A program made the position numbers and the translations under genes. Below the pieces are notes generated by a model. The model was not told the origin of the DNA, made no database searches, and was given only the letters and a program-made list of their open reading frames with translations. Source: Arthrobacter sp. SLBN-100 (GTDB lineage Bacteria; Actinomycetota; Actinomycetes; Actinomycetales; Micrococcaceae). From it: a stretch of 64,000 nucleotides of DNA. How positions within the stretch are numbered: position 1 is the first letter of the stretch; the number at the start of each line of letters is the position of its first letter. The stretch is taken from assembly GCF_006715305.1 (NCBI RefSeq), contig NZ_VFMY01000001.1:620001-684000 (forward strand). The letters are read 5' to 3'. Positions 15,646 to 24,278 of the stretch are shown one piece after another.

Positions 15646-16482
15646 CTAGAAGTCCCTATGTCCCGGAGCCGTGCCGCGGGCCACTGTCCGCCAGAAGAAG
15701 GCGTCCCCTTTGATCCCCGCTTTAGTTGCGGCCCTCATCTCGTCTTGGCTCTTCTTGTGGAGCCACGATCGGGTGCCAGGCGGCAACGCATACAGCTGCT
15801 CCGCGGCGAGGCCGAGGTCTATGGCATTCTGGTTATCAGGTTGTCTGGAGGCGATTGAGTAGAAGAGATCACCCAGTGGTTGGTGCTGTCCGTGGATCAC
15901 GGCGTAGAGCCTGTCTCCGATTAGTTTGCACTGCGCCTTCGCGCTTTTACTGAGGACAGGCTTCTTATCAGTGGCGTAATACGGGCTGCCGCTGGCGGCG
16001 TCCAGAAGGTCGACTGCTTTTTGTGCCAAGACCCTGATTTTTTCACTCTTTCGACTCGCCCTTTCCAGTGCGGCTTCATTCCTGGAAGTCGTGCTCACTC
16101 GCCATCTGACGGGAGTTCCCTCGGCCAGTAGGATCTCTGTCATCCACAACTGCAGCATAGGGTTGGGCTCGTTGACTGGATGTACACAAACAGGCTGAAG
16201 GATGGGAGTACCGTCCGGTTCTCTTCCCACTAACACCATCTGGCAACCCTCATCAGACACTGCCTGCAGCACGATTCCCAGTTCGTCCGCTGCTGCAGGT
16301 GAAAGTGTTCCAAAATCCACAGCCCTAACACCGGGCACCGCGACATGACCCGGCGCTCCTGTAACCGTGCCCGCTGCCGTTGCCGGGTCCGCCGCAGGCG
16401 CAGCTGTTGCGGTCGCACGGCTGAAACCAGGGTCATCCGCCTTTGAAAATTGACCTGGCTGTTGGGGCTGACTGTTGGTCAT
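15646..16482 (-). CDS. Hypothetical protein with GQF-like N-terminus
   Basis: The 278-residue protein begins MTNSQPQQPGQFSKADDPGF, a weaker form of the island N-terminal motif, followed by a Pro/Ala-rich linker to about residue 45. The main domain (AVDFGTLSPAAADELGIVLQ; LQLWMTEILLAEGTPVRWRV) is mixed alpha/beta and the C-terminal part is Lys/Arg-rich (TRSWLHKKSQDEMRAATKAG). ATG 16482 has GGTGGAG at 4 nt. The frame is intact, stop TAG. No family recognised. Confidence 0.65.
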   Translation of the reverse strand: MTNSQPQQPGQFSKADDPGFSRATATAAPAADPATAAGTVTGAPGHVAVPGVRAVDFGTLSPAAADELGIVLQAVSDEGCQMVLVGREPDGTPILQPVCVHPVNEPNPMLQLWMTEILLAEGTPVRWRVSTTSRNEAALERASRKSEKIRVLAQKAVDLLDAASGSPYYATDKKPVLSKSAKAQCKLIGDRLYAVIHGQHQPLGDLFYSIASRQPDNQNAIDLGLAAEQLYALPPGTRSWLHKKSQDEMRAATKAGIKGDAFFWRTVARGTAPGHRDF

Positions 16483-16655
16483 ATCACTCCACCTCTTGAC
16501 CTCGAAGTTGCCGTTTACGAACGCCATGGTCCTCGCCGGGATATGTGCCGTCAAGGCCCTTTTGAAAGTAATGGACCACAACACTCTCGAGTCTGGAATC
16601 TTACATTTTCAGGTCTCCCCCGGCCTACGCGAGATGTGTAGGGAAGCTTGTCGCT

Positions 16656-16665
16656 CCGCACACAT
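16656..16665 (+). promoter_or_regulatory. Promoter motif CCGCACACAT
   Basis: Located 49 nt before the ATG of the HNH gene, so the transcript would have a short leader instead of being leaderless. Confidence 0.5.
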
Positions 16666-16714
16666 GAGAGGTGCAGGCTCCCTGCCCGCGTTCCCCTGTT
16701 CGAGAGGATCCAGA

Positions 16715-17287
16715 ATGTCCATTACCTTCGGCACTACCCTTAGCGAGATCACCGGTTTCGCCTTCGCCTGCGGCCACGAGAATGGCCTGACAGCGCACCG
16801 CTTCGAGACCTACGACGAGGCGGGCAGGGTGCTTCAGGCCGAGTACGACACCCACGGATACACCGGCGGGCTCGCCGTCTGCGGCGACGTGGAGTACTGC
16901 GCTTACGGCATGATGTCCATCCAGGCCATCGAGTCGGACCCCTCGCCAGACGGGCCCTTCCTTCGTCCTGTGGTCCTGCGAGTGATCAAGTACGTCAAGA
17001 TGTCCTGGCGCACCCGCACCACCTGTACCAAAGAGGCCGTGAAGCGACGCGACGGCCGGTGTGCGTACTGCACGAAGGGCAAGGCCGAGACGGTCGACCA
17101 CATCATGCCGCAGTCCCGCGGCGGGCTGAACACGTGGCTGAACCTGGTCGGCTGCTGCTTCAAGTGCAACCAGCGCAAGGCCGACCGGACCCCGGAAGAG
17201 GCCGGAATGAAACTGCTCCTGACCCCGTACGCCCCCAAGGCCCGGCCGCCGCTGCTGCCTGACTTCGACTACGAGCTCATCGCCTAA
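16715..17287 (+). CDS. HNH endonuclease
   Basis: The 190-residue protein has a C-terminal HNH nuclease: zinc-binding CAYC near residue 115, VDHIMPQSRGG with the catalytic His, Asn in NTWLNLV, and the second zinc pair CCFKCN, then a basic K-A-D-R tail. The N-terminal 100 residues (GFAFACGHENGLTAHRFETY) are a separate unrecognised domain that may define the target. AGGA precedes the ATG. The frame is intact. HNH proteins of this architecture occur in phages and genomic islands as homing or defence nucleases; the substrate is unknown. Confidence 0.85.
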   Translation: MSITFGTTLSEITGFAFACGHENGLTAHRFETYDEAGRVLQAEYDTHGYTGGLAVCGDVEYCAYGMMSIQAIESDPSPDGPFLRPVVLRVIKYVKMSWRTRTTCTKEAVKRRDGRCAYCTKGKAETVDHIMPQSRGGLNTWLNLVGCCFKCNQRKADRTPEEAGMKLLLTPYAPKARPPLLPDFDYELIA

Positions 17288-17378
17288 GAAGGGCGGTCCT
17301 GATCCCGGGCCGCCCTTCGCTGTGCTGTGGTCCTTGGCCACGGCGTCACTGTAAGGTCCTAACAACGAAGGGATGCTC

Positions 17379-17915
17379 ATGGGACGCATAGAGGACGCCG
17401 CGGAGGCGTTGAAGCAGCAACAGACGAAGGCAGAGTTAGAGTCAGAGCGCCGTCGCCGCGAAGCGGAGGAAGACCTGGTCGAATTCGTCCAGATCATGCG
17501 CACCAAGGGCATCAAACCGGAACGGGCCTATCAAAGGTCTGTCGAGTCCAGGGGTATCCATTCTCGGACGTCGAGGCCGACGTCGATCATCTCGTTCGAT
17601 GAGTCAGCGGTAAGGGGATGGGTCATCAAGTTCAGCTTCCGGGGCGAGTACGACGATCATGAGTGGTTTGCCACCCTGGTCACCCCGAACCTTGCGCTCT
17701 GGAAGGCCCGCGCCTTCAAACGTACGCCTATGGGGGGACCTGTTGAATACCCGTCCCTCCAGCCAGGACAGCTCACCGTCTCGAAGGCATTTCCGGGTGG
17801 TGCTTTAAGTGAACTTGTCGTCGTCGTGGATGAGCCTTTGCCCGACCATCTTCGCCAGTACGAATTGAATGAGCTGCCCAGGATGGCCCGGACTTATCTC
17901 GACTCCCTGAGCTAG
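17379..17915 (+). CDS. Hypothetical protein with N-terminal coiled coil
   Basis: The protein starts MGRIEDAAEALKQQQTKAEL, a charged coiled coil to about residue 45, followed by an RGIHSRTSRP linker and an alpha/beta domain (VRGWVIKFSFRGEYDDHEWF; SELVVVVDEPLPDHLRQYEL). The ATG at 17379 is preferred over 17373 because GAAGGG lies 6 nt upstream. It is convergent with the following lipoprotein gene and they share a terminator. Unknown function. Confidence 0.7.
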   Translation: MGRIEDAAEALKQQQTKAELESERRRREAEEDLVEFVQIMRTKGIKPERAYQRSVESRGIHSRTSRPTSIISFDESAVRGWVIKFSFRGEYDDHEWFATLVTPNLALWKARAFKRTPMGGPVEYPSLQPGQLTVSKAFPGGALSELVVVVDEPLPDHLRQYELNELPRMARTYLDSLS

Positions 17916-17930
17916 CACCGGGGCAGGAAC

Positions 17931-17962
17931 GCAAAGGGCCCCGGTAATCCGGGGCCCTTTGC
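17931..17962. terminator. Bidirectional terminator
   Basis: GCAAAGGGCCCCGG (17931-17944) pairs perfectly with CCGGGGCCCTTTGC (17949-17962) between two convergent genes. Confidence 0.85.
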
Positions 17963-17972
17963 ACAGCGGGGA

Positions 17973-18500
17973 TTAGCCCTGGAGGATGTCCATGAGGTCG
18001 TCCGAGAGTTCGGGGCAGTAGTTCTCTGCGCCCGTCACTACCAGGTAGGCGACATCCCTTCCCATTTCCTTTGTAGGTTCGCCGGTCTGGACGGATTTAG
18101 CCAGTTCCTCCTGGTGGTCGATGATCTCGTCCCTGGTTGTGCCGTTTGCTACTGAGGCGCAGAGGTTCTGGGTCAGAACGATCATCATCTCGTTCCCGTA
18201 TGGATCAAGCGTGGTGGTGTTGGCCCGAACCGTGGCCACGAAGGACTCGTCGGAGACCTGGCCGTCCTGGTAGTCCCAGATCGTCTTGCTCAGACCGCTT
18301 TCATCCCGGGATTTGGCCGGCTCTGAGGACAGCGTGCTGCTCTCCGTGGTGTCGACTCCGGCCGCCGTCGGGGAAGCGTCCAGGCTGGCGGTAGCAGTGA
18401 CTGTCACGGTGTGCGCGGGGGTTGCCTGGGGCAGCATGCTGCAGCCGGCGGTCATCGAGAGAACCGCGGCAGCGAGGGAGAGCGAGGCGAGCTTCTTCAT
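17973..18500 (-). CDS. Lipoprotein with DUF732-like domain
   Basis: The 175-residue precursor has a lipoprotein signal (MKKLASLSLAAAVLSMTAGC, lipobox TAGC with Cys20), a Thr/Ala-rich linker, and a helical C-terminal domain with two conserved cysteines (LTQNLCASV and ENYCPEL) like DUF732. The same layout recurs in the island at 24279. It is exported and lipid-anchored. Its start abuts the broken CCA-enzyme gene, so the junction at about 18505 marks an old recombination point. Confidence 0.8.
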   Translation of the reverse strand: MKKLASLSLAAAVLSMTAGCSMLPQATPAHTVTVTATASLDASPTAAGVDTTESSTLSSEPAKSRDESGLSKTIWDYQDGQVSDESFVATVRANTTTLDPYGNEMMIVLTQNLCASVANGTTRDEIIDHQEELAKSVQTGEPTKEMGRDVAYLVVTGAENYCPELSDDLMDILQG

Positions 18501-18507
18501 GGTGTCC

Positions 18508-19764
18508 TTGGGATTTCGAGTGGATATGAACGCGATGGGCTGGGATGCAGAATCCGGGGAGCTTGTGGACCCGCTTGGCGGCCGCGCCGACCTGGAAGCC
18601 GGTATCCTGCGCCACCCGAGCGACCACTTTCAAGAGGACCCGCTGCGGGTTCTTCGCGCCGTTCAGTTCGCCGGCCGGTTCAACATGGAGCTGGCCCCGG
18701 AAACAGCCGAGCTGTGCCGGGAGATGGCGCCGGCATTCCACCAGCTGCACAAGGACGGAATCTGGAAGCAGTTCCGCAAACTCAGCAGCGAGGGAAGCCA
18801 CATCTCCAAGGCGCTGGAGGCTCTGCACGCCTCCGGCTGGGAGAAACACTTCCCGGGCCTGGCCGCGACCTGCGGCGTGCCCCAGGACCTGCGCTGGCAC
18901 CCGGAAGGAGCCGTGAACGTCCACCTCGGGATGGCCGGTGACCAAGCTGCTCAAATCGCCCGCCGCGACGGCCTGGACGAGGAAGAAACCTCCACTGGTC
19001 CTCGCCGCGATCACCCACGACTTCGGCAAAGCCCACTCCACCAAGATCATGGACGACGGCAGCATCACCTCCGCGGCCACCACGAAACCGGGGTTGAGCC
19101 GGCAAGGGACTTCCTGGACCGGATCGGGGCGCCCGGCCGGTACCACGAGAAGATCCTGCCCCTGATCCGTGAGCACATGTGCCACAGCCCGGGCGGTGGG
19201 GTTGAGATCAGCGGCTCCGCGGTGCGCCGACTGCTGCGGAGGCTGGACAACGCCGGCGGCGGCCCGACCCTGAAGCAGTGGGCGCAGCTTGTCGAAGCGG
19301 ACAAGGCTGGACGCGGCGAGGGCGTACTGCACACCAGGAACTACGTCCCGGACTGGCTGGCCGTGGCGGAGCGGATCGGCAACGAAAAGGCCATCGGCAA
19401 GGCACTGCTCAAAGGCGGCCACCTGGCCGACGCCGGCATTCCCGAGGGGAAGCTGTGGGCCATCATCGTCGCCCAGTCCGAGGAAGCCCAAGATGACGGG
19501 GTCTTCAGCGACGAGGACGGCGCACGCGCATGGCTGGCCGCCAATGAGGAGGCCATCATGACAGAGGCCAAGCGCCGGCTGCAGAAGTCCGAGGCAGCCT
19601 ACGCGAAGAAGAAAGCCGCTCGGGACATCATCACGGCAGCCAGGGTGGCCGAGCAGAAAGCCGCAGCCAAGGCGCTGCGGGCGGCAAAACGGGAAGCTGA
19701 ACAGACGGCCGCGGCCTCACAAGCCCGGACACAGCAAGAGACCGGTCAGAACCAATGGATCTGA
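18508..19764 (+). pseudogene. Remnant of a CCA-adding enzyme (tRNA nucleotidyltransferase)
   Basis: The readable part starts MNAMGWDAESGELVDPLGG and continues QEDPLRVLRAVQFAGRFNME, which are the hallmark of the class II tRNA nucleotidyltransferase neck region, then an HD-like domain segment (LVLAAITHDFGKAHSTKIMD, with the HD pair) that lies in another frame between about 18985 and 19075. The C-terminus FLDRIGAPGRYHEKILPLIR and a Lys/Ala-rich tail follow. The N-terminal catalytic head (GGxVRD and DxD) is missing, removed at about 18505. It cannot make active enzyme. It would have matured the CCA-less tRNAs of this island. Confidence 0.75.
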
Positions 19765-19772
19765 CCGGTCTC
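19738..19772. terminator. Terminator between convergent genes
   Basis: GAGACCGGTCAGA (19738-19750) pairs with TCTGACCGGTCTC (19760-19772), followed by TTGT on the plus strand. Confidence 0.75.
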
Positions 19773-19785
19773 TTGTGACCAGCTG

Positions 19786-19989
19786 CTAGAGCGGCTGGAT
19801 GTTCTCCGCCTGGGGTCCCTTGGGGCCCTGGGTGACGTCGAACTGAACCTTCTGGTTCTCGTCCAGAGACCGGTAACCGGTGGAGGCGATTGCCGAATAG
19901 TGTGCGAACACGTCAGCGCTTCCGTCGTCGGGGGCAATGAAGCCAAAGCCCTTTTCGGAGTTGAACCACTTGACCGTACCTGTTGCCAT
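19786..19989 (-). CDS. Cold shock domain protein
   Basis: The 67-residue protein is a single cold shock domain: [20 protein letters not shown] with RNP1 (KGFGFI) and RNP2 (DVFAHYSAI) motifs, and ends [16 protein letters not shown]. It binds single-stranded RNA or DNA as an RNA chaperone. GAAGGAAATCAGC precedes the ATG. Intact, stop TAG. An island-borne copy next to RNA-processing genes is notable, but the family is abundant. Confidence 0.95.
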   Translation of the reverse strand: MATGTVKWFNSEKGFGFIAPDDGSADVFAHYSAIASTGYRSLDENQKVQFDVTQGPKGPQAENIQPL

Positions 19990-20143
19990 GCTGATTTCCT
20001 TCACGGGTCGCTGGGCGGCTCCGCTCTTCGGTTTACCGTCCCCGCCACTCACAGATCGAGCCTATGTGTCCGATACAACGGTGGGCAAGGGATTGCGGCA
20101 GGAGCGGAACCGGGTGCCGGAACACTTTCTGCCGCGGAGGCAA

Positions 20144-20536
20144 TTACGGCTTGTGTACCCAGCCGGACCCGGCTCGGAACCTGACAGCACTGCCGCGCTT
20201 GTTGCACCGCCACTGGCCATGGAGCCATCGGCGCTCCGTGCCAAGGCGGCAGGTGCTGATTTCGGGGCTGTCGCCACTGGTTCCGGCCTGAACCAGGGCG
20301 GTGAGCATGCTTTGCACGTCGGCCTCGTAGGTGTCGAGGGCGTGGAGATCGCGCAGCTCGCAACCCTGGCCGTCCAGGCACGTTCCGTCGTGAAGACGGC
20401 GGGCGATGGTGATGACAGCCTGATGGTTGACGGTGACGGTCAGGACAGGAGCGCAGGCAGCTTCTGAGAGGAAGTGCTCTGCGGCTGGAAGGCCTGTAAG
20501 TGAATCGCCGATCAGCTCGTTCATCGTGGCGGTCAT
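20144..20536 (-). CDS. Hypothetical protein
   Basis: The frame starts MTATMNELIGDSLTGLPAAE and reads HFLSEAACAPVLTVTVNHQA, LDGQGCELRDLHALDTYEAD, then a less protein-like C-terminus from about residue 90 (RWLHGQWRCNKRGSAVRFRA), so the last part could be out of frame. AGGAG lies 5 nt before the ATG. Unknown function. Confidence 0.5.
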   Translation of the reverse strand: MTATMNELIGDSLTGLPAAEHFLSEAACAPVLTVTVNHQAVITIARRLHDGTCLDGQGCELRDLHALDTYEADVQSMLTALVQAGTSGDSPEISTCRLGTERRWLHGQWRCNKRGSAVRFRAGSGWVHKP

Positions 20537-20708
20537 TGCTACTCCTGGTGCTCCTTGTACTGCTGCTTGCCTTCTATGTGTGCGGCATCACAGAAATATC
20601 CGCCCGGGCACCGAAGCGATTGGACATGTCCAAAACGCCGTTCCTGCAGTTAATGTGTGACTACTGGCTCTTGAAGCGGGCCACCGAAAGGGTCCGGAGG
20701 ACCAGCAC

Positions 20709-20897
20709 GTGGCACCCCGCAAAGAGCGAACAGTCCCCGAAGCACCGAAACCAACGAAGGACGACTCATTTAAAGCTCCGCCGCCTGCAGATGCCCCTGG
20801 GGGCAACGACACCAAAGATGATTTTGCTGAGCAGCCCCGACGGGCTCCGGGGCAGTTCGGCTACTTCCCGGAATTCTGGCCGCCCCTTGATGCCTGA
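20709..20897 (+). CDS. Small Pro-rich protein coupled to a membrane protein
   Basis: The GTG-initiated 62-residue frame (MAPRKERTVPEAPKPTKDDS... APGQFGYFPEFWPPLDA) has GGAGG 9 nt upstream. Its stop overlaps the ATG of the next gene by 8 bp (ATGCCTGA), which indicates translational coupling. It is hydrophilic and probably disordered. Unknown function. Confidence 0.55.
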   Translation: MAPRKERTVPEAPKPTKDDSFKAPPPADAPGGNDTKDDFAEQPRRAPGQFGYFPEFWPPLDA

Positions 20898-21213
20898 CCA
20901 GCACACCCTGACGGGGCCGCCGGCACGGCGCCGCTGGCTGAGCCTGGGAATGATCTCCTTCCTGCTACTGGCTGTGAATACGGCCGGGGTTTTCTGGGCC
21001 CTCTGGATGGTGGGGGGCGGGGTGGACTCAGGGATCGGCTTCTTCTACTACCTCTCGGGTGTCACCTTTCCGCTTTTCCTGGTGACCCTGACCTGCTCAG
21101 TCACCTCGGTGATCCGAAAGAAGGGGCGCATTCCCGGCACGGTCACGACCGTCATCTCACTCGGGGTGCTTGCCTGGGCGGTCTACAGCTTCCTGGACAG
21201 CCAGGTCTTCTAA
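20890..21213 (+). CDS. Three-helix membrane protein
   Basis: The 107-residue protein has a short basic N-terminus and three membrane helices: SLGMISFLLLAVNTAGVFWA, FFYYLSGVTFPLFLVTLTCS, and TTVISLGVLAWAVYSFLDSQ. It overlaps the preceding small gene. The longer frame reaching back to 20500 includes shadow sequence. Unknown function. Confidence 0.65.
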   Translation: MPDQHTLTGPPARRRWLSLGMISFLLLAVNTAGVFWALWMVGGGVDSGIGFFYYLSGVTFPLFLVTLTCSVTSVIRKKGRIPGTVTTVISLGVLAWAVYSFLDSQVF

Positions 21214-21243
21214 GCCGGGCACCGCGCAGCGGGTTTGTGGTCT

Positions 21244-21253
21244 CCGTACACAT
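21244..21253 (+). promoter_or_regulatory. Leaderless-type promoter motif CCGTACACAT
   Basis: The motif ends exactly 7 nt before the ATG (21261) of the Thg1-like gene. Upstream GCAGCGGG is shared with the copy at 42635, at the same distance. Confidence 0.7.
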
Positions 21254-21260
21254 GACGCCC

Positions 21261-22019
21261 ATGTCCAGCACCCTTGCGCCCAAAAGCCCCACCACCGACC
21301 GATTCAAAGACCTCGAGAAGCAGTACCGCACGGTGCTGCCGGCCCGCTCTTACGCCGTCATCCGGGTCGACGGCAAAGGCTTCTCCAAGTACACGAAGGG
21401 TCTGCAGCGCCCCTTTGATCCGAAGTTCACTGCGGACATGCAGGCGACTGCGCTGTTCCTGTGCGAAAACATCGACGGGGCGCACTTCGCATACACCCAG
21501 AGCGATGAAATCTCCGTCGTCATTTCCGACCTGCCAGGAACCAGCACCCAGGCATGGTTCGGCGGGCAGGTCCAGAAGATCGTCTCCACGTCAGCCGCCC
21601 TGGGCACCGCCAAGTTCAACCGGCTCCGGCCCGAGGTCGACGCCCTTGCCTTCTTTGACGGGCGCACCCATCACCTCGAAGGAACTGCCGGGGTCTTGGA
21701 GTACCTGTAGTGGCGCCAGACCGATGCCATGAAGAACAGCGTCGGCATGCTCGCCTCGCACCACTTCAGCCACCGGACCCTGACGGGCATTTCAGTGCGG
21801 GAGCGAAAGGTGATGCTCGCCGACATCGGTGTCCGCTGGGATGACCTGGATCAGACGGTGCGGCAGGGGACGTTCATCCGGCGGCAGCGAACCGATGAGC
21901 CGGTGACGTACTGGCACAAGAAAGAGCAGGTGTTCAAGACCCTGGACGTTCAGCGCAATGCCTGGGCTGCAGCCGCTGCGCCCTGCTTCGACTCACTAGA
22001 GTCGCTGGGACTGGCGTAA
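21261..22019 (+). pseudogene. Thg1-like 3'-5' RNA polymerase (tRNA-His guanylyltransferase family) with in-frame TAG
   Basis: The 252-codon frame carries Thg1 hallmarks: RVDGKGFSKYTKGLQRPFD with the first metal-binding Asp at about residue 37, and AYTQSDEISVVIS with the Asp-Glu metal pair, then RTHHLEGTAG. Thg1 enzymes add nucleotides in the 3'-5' direction to tRNA 5' ends; bacterial members repair truncated tRNAs. At codon 150 (21708-21710) a TAG interrupts the conserved EYL-x-WRQTDAMKNS segment; the frame continues without shift to a TAA. It is either a nonsense mutant or is read through. The start ATG is 7 nt after the promoter motif, so the mRNA is probably leaderless. Confidence 0.85.
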
Positions 22020-22076
22020 ACACAGATGTGGCCGCCAAGCGCTCCTTGGCGGCCACCTCCTGATTCTGCTGAAAGT

Positions 22077-22487
22077 CTAGAAGTCTTCTTTGGCGAGGGC
22101 CTTGGTCTTCGGTGGCGTTGGACGGCCCAGCCGTTCATCCAAGGCGGCCCGAAGCTTAGCGGCCGAGACCTGGGCCCGGTGATCCGTGGCGGTGAATCTT
22201 TTATGCGCCTCATCACTGTCACGGGGCAATCCGTAGCAGTGATTGCCGGCCTACTCGGGCTTTTCCTTTGACAGCGCGATGATCCAGTCCGGCGTCACGT
22301 CGCCGGTGAGCTTGTCCAAGGTGATTCGTGCCTTGGCGGCAGCAATCTGAACTTTTCGGTCTTGGGGGCTGACCGATGCCGGGCGGCGGGATGGCGGTAT
22401 GGAGTCCACGTTGGACTGGGTTGGCCTGCCTCTTGTGGCCGGGTGTGCCATGTCCCTCGTCGACCTCTCACCTGCCTGCGGCGTCAT
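22077..22487 (-). CDS. Two tandem in-frame small ORFs separated by a TAG
   Basis: From ATG 22487 (GAAGGGGA upstream) the frame reads MTPQAGERSTRDMAHPATRG to SPQDRKVQIAAAKARITLDK and TPDWIIALSKEKPE, then TAG (22251-22253). It continues in frame as AGNHCYGLPRDSDEAHKRFT, AQVSAAKLRAALDERLGRPT and ends ALAKEDF-TAG. VQIAAAKARITLDKLTG and AQVSAAKLRAALDERLG look like repeats of one helical unit. It could be one protein with amber readthrough or two tandem paralogous small genes (the second would start at a TTG near 22208). Function unknown. Confidence 0.5.
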
Positions 22488-22677
22488 TGTGGTCCCCTTC
22501 ATTGTCGCGCCTTGCTTCCGGGTCGTCCAGCCTCGTTATGCACGCCTCGGCATGATCCGCGATGGAAACCACACCCTGGACTTCTGCCAGGCGGGCCGGT
22601 TTGCCGCTGCGAGGCGACGGCTCCGTGGAAGACGGAATCAGCCAGGCCCCCCGGACGTTCTCATTCAGGACGACGTC

Positions 22678-23034
22678 ATGGCCCTGGAGATCGAGGGACC
22701 CAGCGGGACGATCAGCGCCACGACGGACCGACTGCGCTTGAACGGCATGAACACCCGGTCCGACTTCAGCGAGGTCACGTACTTCCTCACGGCCTCTTCC
22801 TTGGGGGACTTCAAAGACTTGATCCGTGACGGCGTTGACCGCTACGGCATTCCCGGTGAATCGGCCGAGGGCTGGATCGAATCCATCTCCAGCCGACCGG
22901 AAGAGAAGAGCGATTTCGCCTTGCAGGCCGGCACTTCGACGGGGCTGCGGGTCACCTACGACCTCCGCTACGACGGCTCAAAGAACGTCCAGGTCATCAT
23001 CGTGCATGTCAGCCCTCTCAGCTCCGACAGCTGA
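22678..23034 (+). CDS. Hypothetical protein (118 aa)
   Basis: The frame from ATG 22678 (AGGA 9 nt upstream) reads MALEIEGPSGTISATTDRLR and VTYFLTASSLGDFKDLIRDG, ending VQVIIVHVSPLSSDS. It looks like a small alpha/beta domain. The frame is open much further upstream, but that part overlaps the divergent gene and looks non-coding. Unknown function. Confidence 0.6.
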   Translation: MALEIEGPSGTISATTDRLRLNGMNTRSDFSEVTYFLTASSLGDFKDLIRDGVDRYGIPGESAEGWIESISSRPEEKSDFALQAGTSTGLRVTYDLRYDGSKNVQVIIVHVSPLSSDS

Positions 23035-23106
23035 CGTCCGTCTGCTGACGACCCGGACAAGGTAGATTGCAGGCCAACAGCCGTTGAGCAAACCCAAGGG
23101 GGAGCA

Positions 23107-24150
23107 GTGCCTAAGATCGTCACCAAGCCGCGGTGGACACCGCCGGAACCGTCCGATCCGATCGGCACACTTCTCCCGGGAAGCTCCCTGACCTCCAAGC
23201 TTGAGGAGCAGGTGCGGGAAAGGCTGACGGCCGCCGGAGTTGGACTCTGCGAGAAACGGCTCGGGATCCAGTGCGGGTTCGACGAAGCCAGGAACAGGTA
23301 CCCGGTCCTCACCCCTGACTTTCTGATCCGCGGCGCCAAGGTCTGTGTCGAGATCGACCCCGCTAACGTCCACGAAGACCGGATTGACCAGGACCAGGTC
23401 CGCAACGAGCTTCTTGAAGCCGCCGGCTGGCGGGTCGTGAGGCTTCGGCTTGGCGGACTGAAAGCCATTGGTGACTGGGACGTCGTCTCCGACACGTCCG
23501 GGGCCACCGTGGCGGCGGTAGCATCGTTGGTTGAAGCCATCGGGGACGCGGTCGCCGGCCGGCCCGGACGGTTACGGACCGTGAAAGGGAAGCCCGCCGC
23601 ACCCCGGAAGAAATCCAGGCTCGGAGCCATCCGTGAAGACGAATACAAGTTTGGCGTCCACAACGTCAGGTGGTCACTGGACGGCGGCGAGGTGCTGGAC
23701 CTGGCGGTGGTGGGCAACGGGCGCTACCTGGGCCGGGTCATGAAATCGGAGTTCCCCCGATACGTCCGGCCGCTCGACCTGGTTGACGTACCGAAGGATG
23801 GCTGGAGGAAGGCTCTGGAGCCACTGCCTGAGGGCATGGACGCATCCGAGTTCGAACCCGTCTCAACTTTTCCGTGGGGTGATTCCCTGTTCATCGGGCC
23901 CCAGGCCGGAACGATCTACATGAAGGACAAGTTCAGCCCCTTCGGCCCAGGTGAGGTCCTCACGACTAACCTCGAATGCGTCCATGAGTACAACGAGGCG
24001 GCCATCCAGGGAGAGGACCACACTGTTTTGGTGGAACTGCATGCTGAGGCCATTGCACTCGGCTGGAAGATCGAAAGCGTCAGGCTCGAATCAGGGCGGC
24101 ACGGCGACTACCAGCGGATAGTCCTCACCCCCGAGGGCTTTAAGATCTGA
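23107..24150 (+). CDS. Protein with PD-(D/E)xK nuclease-like N-terminal domain
   Basis: The 347-residue protein has an N-terminal region with YPVLTPDFLI then KVCVEIDP and RNELLEAAGWRVVRLRLGGL. The spacing of PDF, VEID and a following helix ending in GW-x-V-x-R-x-R matches the Vsr/DUF559-type PD-(D/E)xK nuclease core. A basic linker (about 155-175) precedes a C-terminal domain rich in Gly, Asp and aromatic residues (SLFIGPQAGTIYMKDKFSPF). GTG 23107 has GGGGGAG upstream. The frame is intact. It is a candidate nuclease; its target is unknown. Confidence 0.65.
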   Translation: MPKIVTKPRWTPPEPSDPIGTLLPGSSLTSKLEEQVRERLTAAGVGLCEKRLGIQCGFDEARNRYPVLTPDFLIRGAKVCVEIDPANVHEDRIDQDQVRNELLEAAGWRVVRLRLGGLKAIGDWDVVSDTSGATVAAVASLVEAIGDAVAGRPGRLRTVKGKPAAPRKKSRLGAIREDEYKFGVHNVRWSLDGGEVLDLAVVGNGRYLGRVMKSEFPRYVRPLDLVDVPKDGWRKALEPLPEGMDASEFEPVSTFPWGDSLFIGPQAGTIYMKDKFSPFGPGEVLTTNLECVHEYNEAAIQGEDHTVLVELHAEAIALGWKIESVRLESGRHGDYQRIVLTPEGFKI

Positions 24151-24278
24151 GCAGCGCTGACCGGAATCGCCGTATAACTGTCTTGCCGCCGGTCCGCCGG
24201 AAGCTGCAACCCCGCCACGTCCGGACTCGACCGCGGGTGCCCTGTCCCATCAGGTTTTACCAAAGAGTGAAGGTCACC

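Noticed and set aside
18301..19491. Long minus-strand frame over the CCA-enzyme remnant.
   Set aside because: Pro/Gly/Arg/His-rich shadow of the plus-strand coding sequence, a common artefact at high G+C.
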